From: Acridotheres tristis
Lineage: Eukaryota; Chordata; Aves; Passeriformes; Sturnidae
NCBI GenBank assembly: GCA_037013685.1
Contig: CM072919.1
Location: forward strand, 28,323,866 to 28,387,865
Reading direction: 5' to 3'
DNA: 64,000 nucleotides
This document shows, one piece after another, positions 14,078 to 25,595 of this stretch. Under the pieces are notes generated by a model. The model was not told the DNA's origin. It saw nothing but the letters and a program-made list of their open reading frames with translations, and made no database searches. Position numbers and translations under genes: made by a program. Each line of letters opens with the position of its first letter. The first letter of the stretch is position 1.

Positions 14078-14908
14078 GTTGGAACTTACTCTATTTTAAT
14101 GTCATTGTTGCACATCCAAGTCTACCATTGAGGCATTAGCATTATTGTCATGTGGAAGGTGATAATGAGGCACAGGCCTCCTCTTGCTTTAATATGCATT
14201 ATAGATGAAGAATTTGTCAAAGCTTCTAAGTCTCCATTGTCTCTGATCTGTATTGAGAGTGCACAACAACTTCTTCAAGGACTTTGCCATTCTCCTTTAT
14301 ACCACACGTTTAAAAAAAAAAATCCCAAACCAAAACCAAGAGAAGAAAAATCGCTAATTCTGCCTGAGAAAGAAAGACTGTTGGCTAACAGGTGGCAGAT
14401 GTTATTTCCCATCTTCTTTTAGGACTCCATATTCATAGCCCTAAATAACAATACTCCATCTGTGAACCCACACATCTCATAATTATCATCTGGTTGATAC
14501 TCCTGCCTATATCAAAAAAATTTAGCTCAAAGAATTTTCAGCCTCTGCACCATATCAGCAACACCTTGCCCAATGGATTTTAAAAAAATCTTCAGTCTTT
14601 TCTATTTAAATTGCTTATTAATTTAAGTCCTGTTAAAAGGTAACCCAGATCTTTTCCTGTTGCACTTAATGTCCTCTCTACTTATGATAAATTCCATCTG
14701 TATTAACGCACCTGTGTGAGAGAAACAGCATGCAGAGGTCTACAGATGTTAGATAAAGTATAAAAGGAAATGTTTCAGGTGAGCTTTATCTTGATGATCT
14801 TAAGAGCTATATTGCTCTCTCTGCTCCATGACAGTTGAATGCTTCATGGTTGAACACTGTTTCTGTAAGAGAGGCATTTTCTGTAAGACAGGTCCGTTTT
14901 TGATATTT

Positions 14909-14955
14909 TTATATATATATATACATATATATATATATGTATATATATATATACA
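14909..14955. repeat. (TA)n microsatellite
   Basis: Alternating TA with single C and G interruptions for about 47 bp. A T16 run follows nearby at 15039-15054. Confidence 0.9.
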
Positions 14956-16299
14956 CCCCCAATGTTATTTATTTGACCTTTTGGTTGACATTATGGGTCA
15001 CAAGATTATTTTTTTTAAGAAACAAGTACTTTCTTTTATTTTTTTTTTTTTTTTCTGAGGCAGTGTCATGTATCTGATTCTGCTTCCTATCTCAGGCAGG
15101 GAGCAGAAGAAAGTCTTAAACTCCCAGTCTTTCTAGGAAATAAGATCCAGAAGTCTTGTAAATCACCTGATCAGCATAAAGGAGTATGTGGTAAAGACTC
15201 TTGGTCACCAAAACCGAACTAAATCCTGTTTAGATGTAGGTGTATAGCTCTTAGAGAGTCTAGGCATCCAAACATATCAAATATATTTGAAATATGTATA
15301 TGCTACAGTGGAGTAGCTTCTGTAAAGACAAATAGGTGAATCTCACACTCAGGGTATGAGAGTTGACAAGGACTTAGTTTAATTCAAGAGGTTTCTGATG
15401 TAGACTTTAATTTGAATTTTGTGTCAAGATGCTCTGCCTTTTAACTCTATACTGACCTTGCTATTTTATTTCTTCAGGATCACGTCTGGATGGCCTGTCT
15501 TCAAAATTTTACAAAACAATTTGCCAGACTGCAGAAGTTTTTCCTTCTAGTAAAATTCAGGTAGTGGATGCTGTATCTTGTACTAATGAACAGAATTAGT
15601 ATCAGTTAATTTAAAAATCTTACAGATACAGAAGGACTGCAGTTCTCCCATGGTCACTGTTAAGTCCTTGAAAGCATGAATTTGTAATATGAATTATATA
15701 TAATATAGTGAATATAAACCTATTATAAACAGTGTTAGAATAGTGCACTGTCACTGATGATGCAAAAGAATGTTTTTGAGGAAGTCTGTTCTTGCTTAAG
15801 CTTAAGCAAATGTTCATAGAAAATAGTAAACCTTTGTAAGCAAAAGAATAAGAAATAAACAAAAGTCAGGAACCCAAGGGAATACTTTTCCTGTTTCCTA
15901 GTGTAATTTTTAGAAATAACTGCATATTTGGCATGACCTAACAACCAAAGAAAAAAAAATTAGTGTAAAATCTATTTTGTAGAAATATTTGGAGTTTGTG
16001 AACTATTGTGCATCTATAAATAAGACATGAAAACAGATTTATTGTAGAAAATTTGTTTTGAGTGAACTTATATAATTTGAGAGTTTGAGTCTTCATAAAT
16101 TTTTATTAATTATTGGTCTCGGAATCTAGGTAAAATGGTATTCAGCCTTTCTCTGAGGGCCTTGATATCTAGAAATACAAGATTCTCCAGTGAATATTGA
16201 CAAAAATTAACTATAAGATCATACTTTCAAGTTGTCTATTAAACCATGAAATTAGCAGTTTTGGAATGGGCATATTCTGCTCATATTTTAGCAGCTAAC

Positions 16300-16858
16300 T
16301 GTCACACCGGCCAGAGCTGCACTCCCTTTGCCACTACAGTCCCGTGCCTAGAGTGAGTTCCACCCTAGGAACAGGAGGCCTTAGATGTGGCTCGAGCTTT
16401 TGCTCCATGGCCTTTTGGCTGTCAGACTGCGTTCGAAGGAGGCAAGGAGGAGGGGGAGGTCTTTTGCATAGGATAAAAAGGATTTTTTTACTTTGAGGAA
16501 TCTGTGGGGCAAAAGACAAAAATGGTGAAGGTGCAACAACTTAAATATGGAGGAGGTTCAAGGGGAAGGTACAAATTCTGGCAAATTGGAGAAGTTCTGA
16601 GGAGGGATAAAGGGTAGGGTTTACAAAGGCATTGTCCAATGAGAGAGGTAGGGGGGAAAACTGGGTCACATGGACTAATGAGACGTTGAGTTTTAGGGGA
16701 TTTCCAAAGAGAACTTCCAAGCAAGGGGCTGGCACAAAACAGGATTGACAGGTAGTTTAGGATAGATTGACAAGGTGGGTGGGAAGGTATAATTTTGGAA
16801 TAAACCATTAGCTTGGGCAATAACAGAACACACCATTAACAAGAAACACACTGCAACA
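16300..16858 (-). mobile_element. Solo LTR of an avian endogenous retrovirus
   Basis: This 559-bp block starts TGTCACACC and ends TGCAACA on the plus strand, the palindromic TG...CA ends of an LTR. Read on the minus strand, the first part looks like U3. It has an ATTGG (CCAAT-type) box near 16640 and a TATA-like ATATTTAA at 16541-16548, about 310 bp from the LTR start, leaving about 240 bp for R and U5. The flanks are GCTAAC on the left (16294-16299) and ATTAAC on the right (16859-16864), which is 4 of 6 identical. This fits a decayed 6-bp target duplication such as class II elements make. No internal retroviral sequence or polypurine tract adjoins it, so it is probably a solo LTR left by recombination. 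I did not see a clear AATAAA. ORFs inside it are incidental. Confidence 0.7.
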
Positions 16859-17130
16859 ATTAACTATGCAAATCTTCTCTAAAAACTTTCCTCTAATGTA
16901 CTATGCACCAAAAAGAAAATCTAAAGTTGTTCTGAGCAAGAAGAGGCACTGGTTTTAAAGCACATCAGACAGATGATGTTTCCTCAGAAAGATGAGAAAT
17001 GGAGATTCATTATTCATCTCCAGTTCCCATGTTTACCATCAATGTGCAACTTACATGAAAAAGCTAATAATACAAAGCTTAACCTTGTTTGCTTCTCTAA
17101 CATGAAGAGTATATCTTGTCTATCTCTTTT

Positions 17131-17156
17131 TCCTATCTATCTATATATCTATCTTA
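17131..17156. repeat. Short (CTAT)n tract
   Basis: Five to six CTAT/ATCT units with one TA interruption form a minor tetranucleotide microsatellite. Confidence 0.75.
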
Positions 17157-20100
17157 TAAATATTAAAGTGGGTGGACATAGATATTAAGTGAATGTTAAC
17201 ACCTATCTTAACTATCTTATTCTTGACAGTTCTGATTCCTGTTACCACATAAAGAATCACCAAACCAGGACAAGGGCAGATCTTCACCACACTTTCATAT
17301 AGGCAAAATACAGGAAAAGAGAGGGAGGAGAAATTTCCTGAATGTTTTGTGTGAGACCATGATTTTAATGCTTTATGATGATGAAAATGGCTCTTCTTCT
17401 TCAGTAAAAACATTTTCTTTTTCAGAGTTGTTGAATACTCAGATTTTTTAACTAACCTCAGTAGGAGCTGAAACAATCCAGGCCCTTTCAAAGGGTACAA
17501 TATGCTCTAGAGGAATGGAAAGCAACATGCATAATTATAGTATTTTTGTGTATTTTGTGTCTAGTACGAGTTTTGTTCTGAATATATATTTCTTTTATTT
17601 TTTTAATTTCTGAACTAAAGTAGTGATAATGATCCAAATACATTATATTGCACTAAATACCTTATCCATGCCCCCTTTTCTACTTCATTTGCTAAAAATG
17701 GCAGAGATTCTTTTGCACTGGAAATACCAGATGGTGATTTTCTAAACTACTCATGACTCCTTTATTTTAATACCATTTAGTTAATTCCTTTTTGATGGGC
17801 TTAATTATTTTGCTGCTACTCAAAGTCTCTATATAATCAGCTTGGACTTCTAAGATTAGTATCCTCCTCTCCTGTGAAAAAAACCAAAACAACACTTTCA
17901 TAATTGTAGCTTTTTATCTCAAAACTCCATTACCTTTCCCACTGATATTTTTCTTAACCTCAAGAGTGATTTCTCTTGAGACATGTGAAACAGCACAATC
18001 ACAGCCAAGATAAAGCCAGAGGCACACTTTTTCCATGAAAATACTCTCTGATTGTTTCAATCTTCTCCATCTTTCTATATGGCCTATTTTTCCTGCCTTG
18101 TAATTCTTGCGCTTTACATGTTTTGCAGAGCACTTAAATATTTTCTATATAGCTGAGTCTGAATTTTTCTTGTCCAGCAAGTGTAAGAGGGAAGATTTTC
18201 CTACAGATCTATGCTCCTGCACGGATACTTACAGGAATTTCATTGGGGTTTTAAGTCCTTGATGGTTTTTTGCAATACCATTAACTTGTGCTTGACACAG
18301 GTTCTGTCTCTGGCAGTAGTAGACTGACTTGTCTAAGGACTACCTCCTCAAGGATATTTTGAAGTTACAGCACTTACAAAACAGCTGTGAAAATACATAG
18401 GGAGTTCAAACTCAACACTTTGGAGATGCAGCTCTTCTGCATCTCTTCTATATCTCCCTCCACAAGCTTATTATCTCTGCAGATATGGCCTAGTATAGTG
18501 TCTGAATTAATTTATTGTTCAGTGTATACAAATAAAATAAAGTCTAATGTTCTCTAGTGTTGAGTTGACTAAGGAAGAATTTTACTAGCTGTATCTCTGC
18601 AATATCTATCAATACCTTTAAAACAAAATGGAGAAAAAGGATTATGTGAATCCACATTTGATCAGACTAGGCCAGACATTTAAAGAGCAGAAAAGTGAAA
18701 GTCCAACGATCTAGGGAGACAGAACATTAATACTAATATTATTTGTATAGGGTTGAATATATCTTAGATAAAGAATATTATGCTAACATGACAGCAGTTG
18801 CTCACCTTTATTTTTTTAAAAAAGAAGGAGAAAGGAAGGAATTCCTTGAAAGACCAATTCAGATTCACAACTAATTTATTTTTCACAGAAAAAAGAAGAC
18901 ATTTTGTACCTTTATGTTATTTGTCAAACTTCTTTAATCTAAATTGTTTGATGTTGAGGTGTACCAGGAGAATATTTATTCAATTGGTGACTATGAGTAC
19001 CATTGACACTCTAAGATAGGTGTTTGTAATTTATTTATTACAATAAAAAGCAGCAAAGGAAGTAGGGTGAGCAATGTTGAGGAGAGAAAAGAATTAATGT
19101 CAGGGTGATAGAATACCTGCAAACCAGTGTTTATTGGCTTGGGGTGCTTTGTCCAATTTGTAATTGTGTAGAGGTTGTATATTTGCATAGTTGCATAACT
19201 TTGAGCTATTCTGAAGGTTTCTTGGCAGTTCAAAGTAATGGAGACACCATCAGCTTCCTCAGAAGTGAAAAACTGTGTCATCTATAATTAATAGTGCATG
19301 AAAATACTGTTTTTAATATTTACTCCTAAATCCCGACTGACAAAAAATGGCAATAATGAATGAACAATTTCAGTTCGTGCATTTCTTAAACTTCAGTAGA
19401 ATCGAACACATAAGAAAAACATAATTCAGCCTTCTTCTCAAACACAAATTAGTATTTTTTGGAAATACATCCTGAAATCTCAAATCTGGTGCAAAACTGT
19501 AATCAGTTTTGGGCAAAATTTCATTGCTGAAGCCTGCACAGCTTTAGCAAGAGAAAACAGCTAGCAGTAATAATGTACTGCAGATGTCTTTCTAGATCAG
19601 CTGAGGTACAATTAATGTTAGTTCCATTCTCCTTCCTCCTCTTATCAAAAGAAAGGAAATGAAAGCAGGGACAACAGCCTGAATCTTCAGTCTTCCTGCC
19701 ACTGCTCCCACCACAGTGTTAGAGATGTTTTGCAAAATGTTCAGGTCATTTTTAGTGGTAGTTACACCCACAAAATGAAGCAGGTATTAGAGGTTTTCTG
19801 CTCCACCTCAGTGGCCCAGCTGGTAAATCTCTGGTAGAACAGGATCATCCGTGGCTGCTCACTTATAGCCTGACGTGAATTTTATTCTCTTTTTCAATGC
19901 CTAGGAGTGTTTCAGGATTTCAGGATTATGATGGGCTTAATGAATCTGAGTGAATATCTTTATGAAAGAAAGCTGACAATTAATCTCAGGTCTGTTTGCA
20001 CATACCAAAGGCTGATCTTTGTTACCTCTCCCATCCCAATGTGTCAGAGGAAACCTGGCCAAGGCAGTAATTTCAATCTGGATTTCTTACAGTGGCAGGT

Positions 20101-23100
20101 GTGAAAATAGCTGGGATTTCTGATGGGATGAGCTTTCTCTTCCAAAGGAGAAGGGCCATGGTGACCATTGGGAAATGCAAGGAAAGAAAATTTGTAGCTA
20201 GTTCAATCTGTCTCAGGGTGCATTCAGTAAAATTTAAATTTAAAACATATTCTCCTTATGGTGCCTGTGTTGCAGATGCCTGTATGTTCATCCATTACAG
20301 TTTAAAATAGAAGTTACTGTTTCCTAACAACAATTTGAATAAAATGAAACCAAAGCTAAATATTGATTAATATTTTTCATGGGATATTTTCCATATGATA
20401 GAGATATGAAGTTTTTGGCTTAAATGCTTATAGGAGTTAAACTTGTTCCCTAAGTTTCAGCTCAGTGCAAAGAGCAAGTAAATGCTGAAAATCAGGACTT
20501 GCAATGGCTAGCCCAACCTACCTACACCTCTATAATGTCCTATACCGGCTATGCAACTGTAGAAATAGACTTAAAGGAGTAATCTGTCCTTTTAGCTAAT
20601 AACATCAAAATGAGACCTTTTCTTCACTTTGCCTGGACCTCTAACCTTTAAAGGTGAGTTAGACAGCTGCACAAAACCTGATCTCATTTTCTGCCCCTGG
20701 CAAGATTTTTTCAAGTTCATCTTCTTTTTTTTCCCCCCTTCTCTCAAAATGTGATGAAAAATGAAATGTCATGAAAACAGGCTCTGAGGCTAAAAACCCT
20801 CTGTCTGTCTCTGTGACAGATGTCAGTTTGAAAGGTTTCAGGTCACCTGTCAGAACTATGTCAGTATGATCCATATAAACATCTACTCAACCTCTAACAC
20901 TAACATTGAGTTCTGCTTTTTAAAATACCCCTTGAAAAGGAATCAAATGATTTCAAGTCACTGTCTTTTCCCCTTTCTTTTAACTCTGATTAATGAGCCA
21001 AACTCTCAGGCAAGGAAAAAAAAAAAGGAAAAATGGGTGGGGGGAAAAGAAAAAAAGAGCCTTTAAAAAAGGACAGTTTGACCTTTTTGTGCCCCTGGCA
21101 GTGAACCAATCAGCATTCTCATAATCCAAACACAGATGCCTGGAGCTAAACAAATCCTATACTTGTGAACAAGAATTCAGTTTGCTGTCAAAATATGATG
21201 ATAAGCAGCAAGGTGCTGCTCTTAAGAAAAATATCCTGAAATAAATTAAAATGTTTTTCATTAATAAAGGAAGTAACGTGAGTAATGTCATACATCACTA
21301 ATAACATCATTTGGGAATGAGTATGTTGAGATATTTATTTATATTTATTCTACCTGTGTTTATTTAACCACAGTACTTCATCTCTACATGAGACATAATC
21401 CCATAATATTTTATGACATCACAACCACTGCTCATCTAATGCTGAATTCAGTACTTTGTAATGATTAATTAACAGGCTTACATGTTATTTTGTTCCTTGT
21501 TTAGTGTCATAGAGTCTGCACAATTTCTCACAGGCGTGATGTGTCCTTTAAAATTTTAAGATTATATTTTGTTTTTTAAAAAAATTGCTGTATTAAAGAG
21601 AAGATCCCAGCTGCATGACAGTTTTCATCAGCATGTTGTTTTAATAGTCTTTGAAATAGATATGATTAGAGCTTTCTGCCAATTTCTATTTTCAAGTGTC
21701 CCACATAGATTCTATCAGGTAGGTTGTTGATCTTGATGGCATGTTTTTTTGAATGTTTCTTAAAAAATCTATAATGTTAATTTTAGACTCCAATATAACA
21801 GTTGGGAAAAAAGATGTGGACGTCACACTGGCACACCACAGATGCGCCAGATACATATTTAAATGTAAGCACAAAGTAATTCAGTGCTATTAATTTTTTT
21901 TCATGGCTAAATATGTGATTTAATTCGTGCATGAAACTGGTGAGAAAGAATAAGTGGTGATTTTATGCTGTGTTATTGTGGAACACTCTCCTCACATGTA
22001 GAATCGCCTTTTAATATTTTTTTAATAGATATTTGTATGTTATTGTTCCCTACATGTCCATAATCTTTCCTTTTCTGATATATGCCAATAGAAAACAAAC
22101 TTATCAGATTTCAATTCCTCCCTTTTTTTTTGTTTTTAAATGCTTAATGATGGTACTATGCCACTCACCAGCAGTAGTTTCGTTAATATTAAAACTGAGT
22201 CATTTGACAGGAAAACAGTCAGCTTGATATCAAATAGTTACAACTCTTACAAAACAAGTATCAGCTTCATTTTGGGCCATCCTAAAGAGACTTGGGAACA
22301 ATTGAAGGCAGAACCACCCACAGAAAATTATAAGTATTGTTTAGATGAAGATATCCACAAACATCCTGAAATACTTAACTGTACCTAATCTCTTTGTGAC
22401 TCACATTTATGCTGTTTCTTTGCTGTAATGTAAATTTCTTTGTTTTTTTATTATTTAATCTTTCCATTGGACATTATTGTTTAAAACAATTATAGAATGG
22501 AAGTAAAGAAATTTACATGTCATATTAGACTATAAGGTGGACAGTATGATTATTTCAAAACCCTGACTGGAATGGACAGTTTCCCTGAAAATGCACCAGC
22601 TACACAATTTTTCTGGTCACAGTGGCCATGACTCAGATTGGACCAGGACTGAACACCTTAAATACTTACTGTTACAGCTCCAAGTCTACCTTGCAAATGA
22701 GGGTAAAGCTCTTCAGAAAGTAATAGGCCCTGTGTCTGCAGAATTGTAAGCAATAATTACAGATATTTCCTTTCAAGTGTCCTCATAACTTCAATGTTTG
22801 CAAATAAATCTGCAAGATTTAATTTTTTTCTTGTGCTAAAACCCCTATTAATGCTGAGTTAAACACTAAGAATGTTTAACAGATGATAAACCATTTAACA
22901 TAACTTCCTTGCCTGTAGTTATTTTCAGCACTTAGTTTGTGACAATTTGTTCCTCAAAATAAAACAGTGAACTAAAAGGTATATACAGTCCTTATCACAC
23001 AGTAAGGACTTTTAGAACCTAATAAATTTATTACATCTGTAAAGGAATCTTTAACTTGCAACCCTCCTTTAGCACTGACATCTGTGTCTGGCCAGTCAGC

Positions 23101-23263
23101 CAGATACTGAGAGGGTGTTATTGCAGATAACAATCAGAAATGCTGAAGCAGTTATTGGTGCCACACTGGAATAGTATATTAGCATCGCCACAAACAGTCT
23201 TTCCCTTGTAAGAATAGTGCTTTGATGTTGAAACCCCTAGCAAGAGTATTAGGGAACAAGCTA

Positions 23264-23330
23264 AACAACAACAACAACAACCCCCAAAAAAACAACCAAA
23301 ACCCAACCAACCAACCAACCAACCAACCAA
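23264..23330. repeat. (AAC)n and (AACC)n compound repeat
   Basis: AAC trinucleotides lead into a C/A-rich bridge and then about six AACC tetramers. The Trp/Leu/Val-Gly-rich minus ORFs crossing it are repeat translations. Confidence 0.88.
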
Positions 23331-24533
23331 TGAAAAAAAACCAGGAGAGAGGGTGTAAACAGCAATGATTGTGAAGGTAGATTTGCCAGTGGAAATTAAG
23401 AATTCTGAGCAGCACTGAAATTAATTACTCTGTACTAGCAAGCAGGCAGCAGATTTATGGTAAATGACAGAATGTTTGCAAATTTTCCTGACTACTTGAT
23501 TAGAAAATGCACCAAGTATAGGCATCAGTTGAGTATACATACTGTTGGTGTCTGATGACAGTCTGGAAGCCAGAATCATTGTGGTTGCCTCTAGGAAAAT
23601 CACACTTTCTGGGAGAAATTCTTTCACCTTTGTGTGCCCACAGCACAGATCTCTCCTCATGGCAGCTTAGGATACAGTGGAACTTTGTGACCTGGAAAAT
23701 GTGGGACAACAGACACAAGGTGACCCCCTGAATGCTGGGGTAGGCCCAATTAATTTAAAATTTTGCTTGGCCTTGTCTCTTCCAATTTTCCAAATCCTCT
23801 GGAAAAATGATTAATGCGTACACTGCCAAAGCGAAAATATTTTTGACCCTATTAAAGTCGACCAAGGGTAAACCAAGTGTAGGCTGGCATTGTATCAAAC
23901 TAGCTTTATTAAATTTGATTTGAGGTTTGTATGAGGAAGGGACAGACAAGGACATTATTTTGCACAGCAACTCCCTTTTAAATGAAAATACTGTAAGGAA
24001 TACAAAGTACTGGTGTACTTTGGTACAGAGATTTGCTTAACCTAGCAGAATTTTACCAAAAAAATGGTTGTTTTTGAGAAGGCTTAGTATTTCTTCAGTG
24101 GGAAAGCATATTGTTGGTAAAGTTGATTTATTATATGATGAGCATTATTTCCCTTGAAGTGGAGAGATTCAGACCCTGCCTTACTTCTTGCCTTTTCAGA
24201 TTTTTATTCCCCAAATTATTCTTGTCTTGCCAACTCCAGCAGCTGGGAAAAGGGTTTGAGGATATGATGTACAGCAGATGTAGGCACCTCAGACATAGAA
24301 AGTGCTATTTTCAACACTTTCCCCACTTTCTACAGCACTCCTTATTGTTGTTGTTTTTGTCAGTGAAATGCTCTAAAGTTCTGCATAAACCAAAAATCAC
24401 TATATTTCTCAGCATTCATTCTAGTGCATTAATGATCTTTAAATACAAGACCCTGTTCTCACCTCCCAGAAATCTTTATGTGTGCAAAAGGAATAAAGCC
24501 CAAATGTGATCCCTCACAGCAATTACTGTAGCT

Positions 24534-24553
24534 AAAAAAAAAAAAAAAAAAAA
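24534..24553 (+). repeat. A20 homopolymer after an AATAAA
   Basis: Twenty consecutive A residues start 36 bases after an AATAAA hexamer at 24492-24497. This could be the tail of an old retroposed transcript or plain chance in AT-rich DNA (see findings). No upstream gene body was recognised. Confidence 0.8.
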
Positions 24554-25471
24554 GATAAAGAGCCATAAGTAAGAGGACACTGCAATTTTTCAAATTGTGA
24601 AGAGTGATAGCTGTTCTAGTTTTCAGCCCCCTGAAATCTAACAGAGGATTTCAGATGCCATCCTGTCCTTGATTCTTTTTGGCCTGTTTATGTATCCTGT
24701 TGGCAAGTTTGGCTAGTTTAACACAATTGCTCACAAATTTGTAAGCTCCCAGTCCAGTATTGCCTAGTTCCAGCTTGGAAACTGCAACTCCATTAATTTA
24801 ATTTTTTGTGACTTGTTTGGAGGGAGGGCCTGATAGTTCTGATGCAGGATCTGCAAACTGACTCTTGCTTGCACAGAGACTGGACTGAGATATGAGCAGG
24901 AGCCACTGAGCACCTTGGGCTGCTGGTTATGAGGTACAGATTTAAGGCTAAGATAACACATTAAACAGGACTTTTCTGCTTTCAGTTAACAGTAGATCAC
25001 AAACAAAATCCCTTTAAATATCGTGGTAAAGCTAATACAGAGGAGAACATCCAAAGCTTTTAGAGCTTTTGAGCAATAAGGCTCATAATTGCAAAGTGTT
25101 ATGTACAGAAAACATGAAATAATTCTTCAACCCCTCAAGAAAGAACTAAAGTAGAAACTGCACAGCCTAGACAGCCTTACTTAGAGTAAAACTACAACTA
25201 CAGTGAAAAAATAACCAAAATACTGTCTTGGAGGAGATGGATACATTGATGCACATCTATGACAGCTTTATTTTGGTAAAATGTGACCTCATTGGAGATG
25301 ACCAAGAAGTTGTCAGTAGGTAAGCATTAAATGGTTTTGATAAAGTGACTGAAATTTTGCTTGCATTAAGCTTGATACACTAAAATGAATCCCCTGAATA
25401 TTGTTATTGAACTTCCTCCAAATGTAAGTTTGGCATCCTCAGAAAGCATTCCATCACATCTACATGTAGCA

Positions 25472-25595
25472 TAAATATGTATATGTGTGTATATATATAC
25501 ATACACACACATATATACATATATATACGTATATATATGTGCGTATGTATATCTGTATATATGTCTGTGTATATATATATGTATGTATATATGCA
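25472..25595. repeat. Alternating purine-pyrimidine (TA/TG)n tract
   Basis: About 120 bp of TATG, TA and CA dinucleotide-type units with few interruptions. Two minus-strand Tyr/Ile/His-rich ORFs are artefacts of it. Such tracts are prone to slippage and to cruciform or Z-DNA structure. Confidence 0.9.

Larger units (their letters stand above)
6761..16299. other. AT-rich unique sequence with simple repeats, no gene seen
   Basis: Nothing recognisably coding lies here. The content is unique AT-rich sequence broken by the simple repeats listed separately. An 18-bp perfect palindrome occurs at 15792-15809, and an exon-like interval at 15478-15560 is discussed in the findings. Confidence 0.6.

Noticed and set aside
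20585..20660. Interval 20596-20653 between CTTTTAG and a consensus GTGAGT donor
   Set aside because: All three frames contain stops, so it could only be a non-coding exon, and nothing else supports one.
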